This document shows, in pieces, positions 62,847 to 64,000 of a stretch of 64,000 bases of DNA. The DNA comes from CAZGUG01 sp964625335. GTDB lineage: Bacteria > Bacillota > Clostridia > Ch29. The position numbers and the translations under genes were made by a program. The notes under the pieces were generated by a model. It saw only the letters and a list, made by a program, of their open reading frames with translations. It ran no database searches and had not been told where the DNA came from. Each line of letters starts with the position of its first letter. Positions within the stretch are counted from its first letter, which is position 1. The stretch is taken from positions 1-64,000 of the forward strand of contig CAZVBE010000003.1 in NCBI GenBank assembly GCA_964625335.1, in the 5' to 3' direction.

Positions 62847-64000
62847 ATTGGCGCCGCAGAGCTTCTACCGGAGGAACAGAAGAAGCCGATACTGCAGGGT
62901 ATACGCCAAATAAAAGGCCTGATATAACAGCCACGCTTGTGGCTATTTTTATTGCCTGGAAACTGACAACCGTTTCAAAGCCGTAGCTTCTGAAGATGCT
63001 TACCCCCCATATGCCCACCGCAACGCCGGTCACAGAGCCTATAAGGCTTAAATACAAAGCTTCCATCAGAAACTGCATCAAAAGGTCCTCGCGTTTTGCA
63101 CCGAGGGCGCGCCTTACGCCTATCTCCTCGGTCCTTTCTGTCACCGCTACCAGCATTATGTTCATTATGCCAAGGCCCCCAACCAGCAGCGACACTGCTG
63201 CTATACCGCCGAGGAGCAACGTCATTATACGGTTTGCGTTGTCCGCTTCCTCAACCATCTGGTTTAGGCTTGTAATGGTTATAAGGTCTTCTCCCCCTTC
63301 GGGAAGAACCGACTGAGGCCTTTGGGGGGCGGGGCTGTCCATCGCCGGCATGCCGGCTTCCTTAACTACAGCTTCGCTTGTTTCCTGCTCATTGCCCGGC
63401 ATGGAAGGAGTGGGCGCGCTCTGGTCAAGGCCCAGCTTCCTTTTGAATATCCTGCCCATCTGCACTATCGCCAGGTCTGCGTCGGTGCTTGAGGACGCCT
63501 TGGCCCATATTTCTTCCACCGTACGCTTTTCTGCAAGCTTTTGCGCCGTCGTATAGGGTATTATTATTTTAAAGTCGATGTTCTCAGCCTTTCCCGCACC
63601 CTTTGCTGCCAGCACGCCGATAATCCTGTAGCTCTGGCCGGCTATCGACATGGTCTGGCCCACCGGGCTGCGCCCGCCCAATAGCCCCTGGGCGAGTTGG
63701 TATCCAAGAACCGCCACCGGTGAGCGCTGGGCAACATGCAGCGATGAGAAAAAATGGCCGGACACTATTTCGTGGTCCCGGATCTCGGGGAACTCGCCGT
63801 TTGTGCCTATTATCTCGGCCTTGCCCTTTGACCTTCTCCATGTAATGGTGGCCTCGGTCTGGACTATGGGTGTAGCCATTTCCAGACCCTGTACCCTCTC
63901 AAGCAGTTCATCCGTCTCCGACGGGTCAAATTCAAAATTGGGGTTGTGGGCCTTGATAATCACCACATCCGAACCAAGGCTCTCGAACTGGTCTATTACC
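62845..64000 (-). CDS. MacB/FtsX-type ABC transporter permease (5' part outside the window)
   Basis: The C-terminal 385 residues are visible and the frame is open to the window edge (VIDQFESLGSDVV upstream of 63966), so the start lies beyond 64000. An extracytoplasmic MacB core domain (VVSGHFF-like region, SPVAVLGYQLAQGLLGG, VGQTMSIAGQSYRIIGVL) is followed by three C-terminal membrane helices of the FtsX domain with GIMNIMLVAVTERTEEIGVR and RRALGAKREDLLMQF, which contacts the ATPase. A Pro/Ser/Glu-rich insert (about 50 residues, APTPSMPGNEQE to APQRPQ) splits the core domain from the first FtsX helix. It probably exports a peptide or lipid-linked substrate with a neighbouring ATPase not seen here. 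Confidence 0.92.
   Translation of the reverse strand, partial: VIDQFESLGSDVVIIKAHNPNFEFDPSETDELLERVQGLEMATPIVQTEATITWRRSKGKAEIIGTNGEFPEIRDHEIVSGHFFSSLHVAQRSPVAVLGYQLAQGLLGGRSPVGQTMSIAGQSYRIIGVLAAKGAGKAENIDFKIIIPYTTAQKLAEKRTVEEIWAKASSSTDADLAIVQMGRIFKRKLGLDQSAPTPSMPGNEQETSEAVVKEAGMPAMDSPAPQRPQSVLPEGGEDLITITSLNQMVEEADNANRIMTLLLGGIAAVSLLVGGLGIMNIMLVAVTERTEEIGVRRALGAKREDLLMQFLMEALYLSLIGSVTGVAVGIWGVSIFRSYGFETVVSFQAIKIATSVAVISGLLFGVYPAVSASSVPPVEALRRQ

Overview
The window looks like a draft contig from an anaerobic, S-layer-bearing member of the Clostridia (Bacillota). Support comes from multi-copy S-layer-homology (SLH) proteins, a giant IPT/TIG surface protein, a CtpA-type protease, FapA/DUF342, a c-di-GMP-I riboswitch, GG(A/G)GG ribosome sites with TTG and GTG starts, and recurring 'gggacggttcttt' intergenic repeats typical of Desulfotomaculum/Pelotomaculum-like genomes. 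The species cannot be named. One 100-N scaffold gap (15377-15476) lies inside a 42-bp tandem repeat.

Region 1, 1-4.4 kb: signalling. A 23-bp perfect inverted repeat (33-55 / 1050-1072) brackets a leftward FimB-sized tyrosine recombinase and a leftward promoter / c-di-GMP-I riboswitch / terminator cassette. Immediately outside lie an EAL-domain c-di-GMP phosphodiesterase and a FapA-family protein. This has the architecture of an invertible switch that would re-aim a c-di-GMP-sensing transcription unit at a c-di-GMP-degrading gene. It is the most interesting object in the window.

Region 2, 4.4-21.7 kb: a metallo-beta-lactamase-fold hydrolase; a three-gene surface operon (about 13 TIG repeats plus two SLH proteins); a tandem-repeat coiled-coil protein; an AAA/DUF4143 ATPase; a MntA/HepT toxin-antitoxin pair on the minus strand; a CtpA protease with a peptidoglycan-binding domain; and pyrG.

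Region 3, 21.9-34.4 kb: five tandem paralogous S-layer genes. Each has its own near-identical promoter (TTGACC-N17-TATAAT) and terminator, and related 5' leader hairpins. The fifth has lost its SLH domains.

Region 4, 34.4-55.1 kb: cell-surface polysaccharide locus. It holds an O-antigen ligase-like protein, a Wzz-like protein and a LoaP-type NusG paralogue followed by a terminator-like attenuator. Then comes a visibly AT-richer (probably acquired) operon: phosphoglycosyl transferase, heparinase-like protein, glycosyltransferases, NAD-epimerase, WecC, WecB, two pyruvyl transferases, polymerase, Fe-S protein and flippase. wecB is split by an IS256-family element with an 8-bp target duplication.

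Region 5, 55.2-58.7 kb: a 3.1-kb TGT...ACA transposon (transposase with a nonsense codon, ExeA/TniB-like ATPase, DUF6431-like zinc protein) flanked by a 6-bp duplication, followed by two insertion-sequence remnants. This junction separates the AT-rich operon from host-like sequence.

Region 6, 58.8-64 kb: a membrane-bound nucleotide-sugar 4,6-dehydratase, a stalk-domain secreted protein, a second tandem-repeat coiled-coil protein, a small membrane-anchored protein, and the 3' part of a MacB-like ABC permease on the minus strand.
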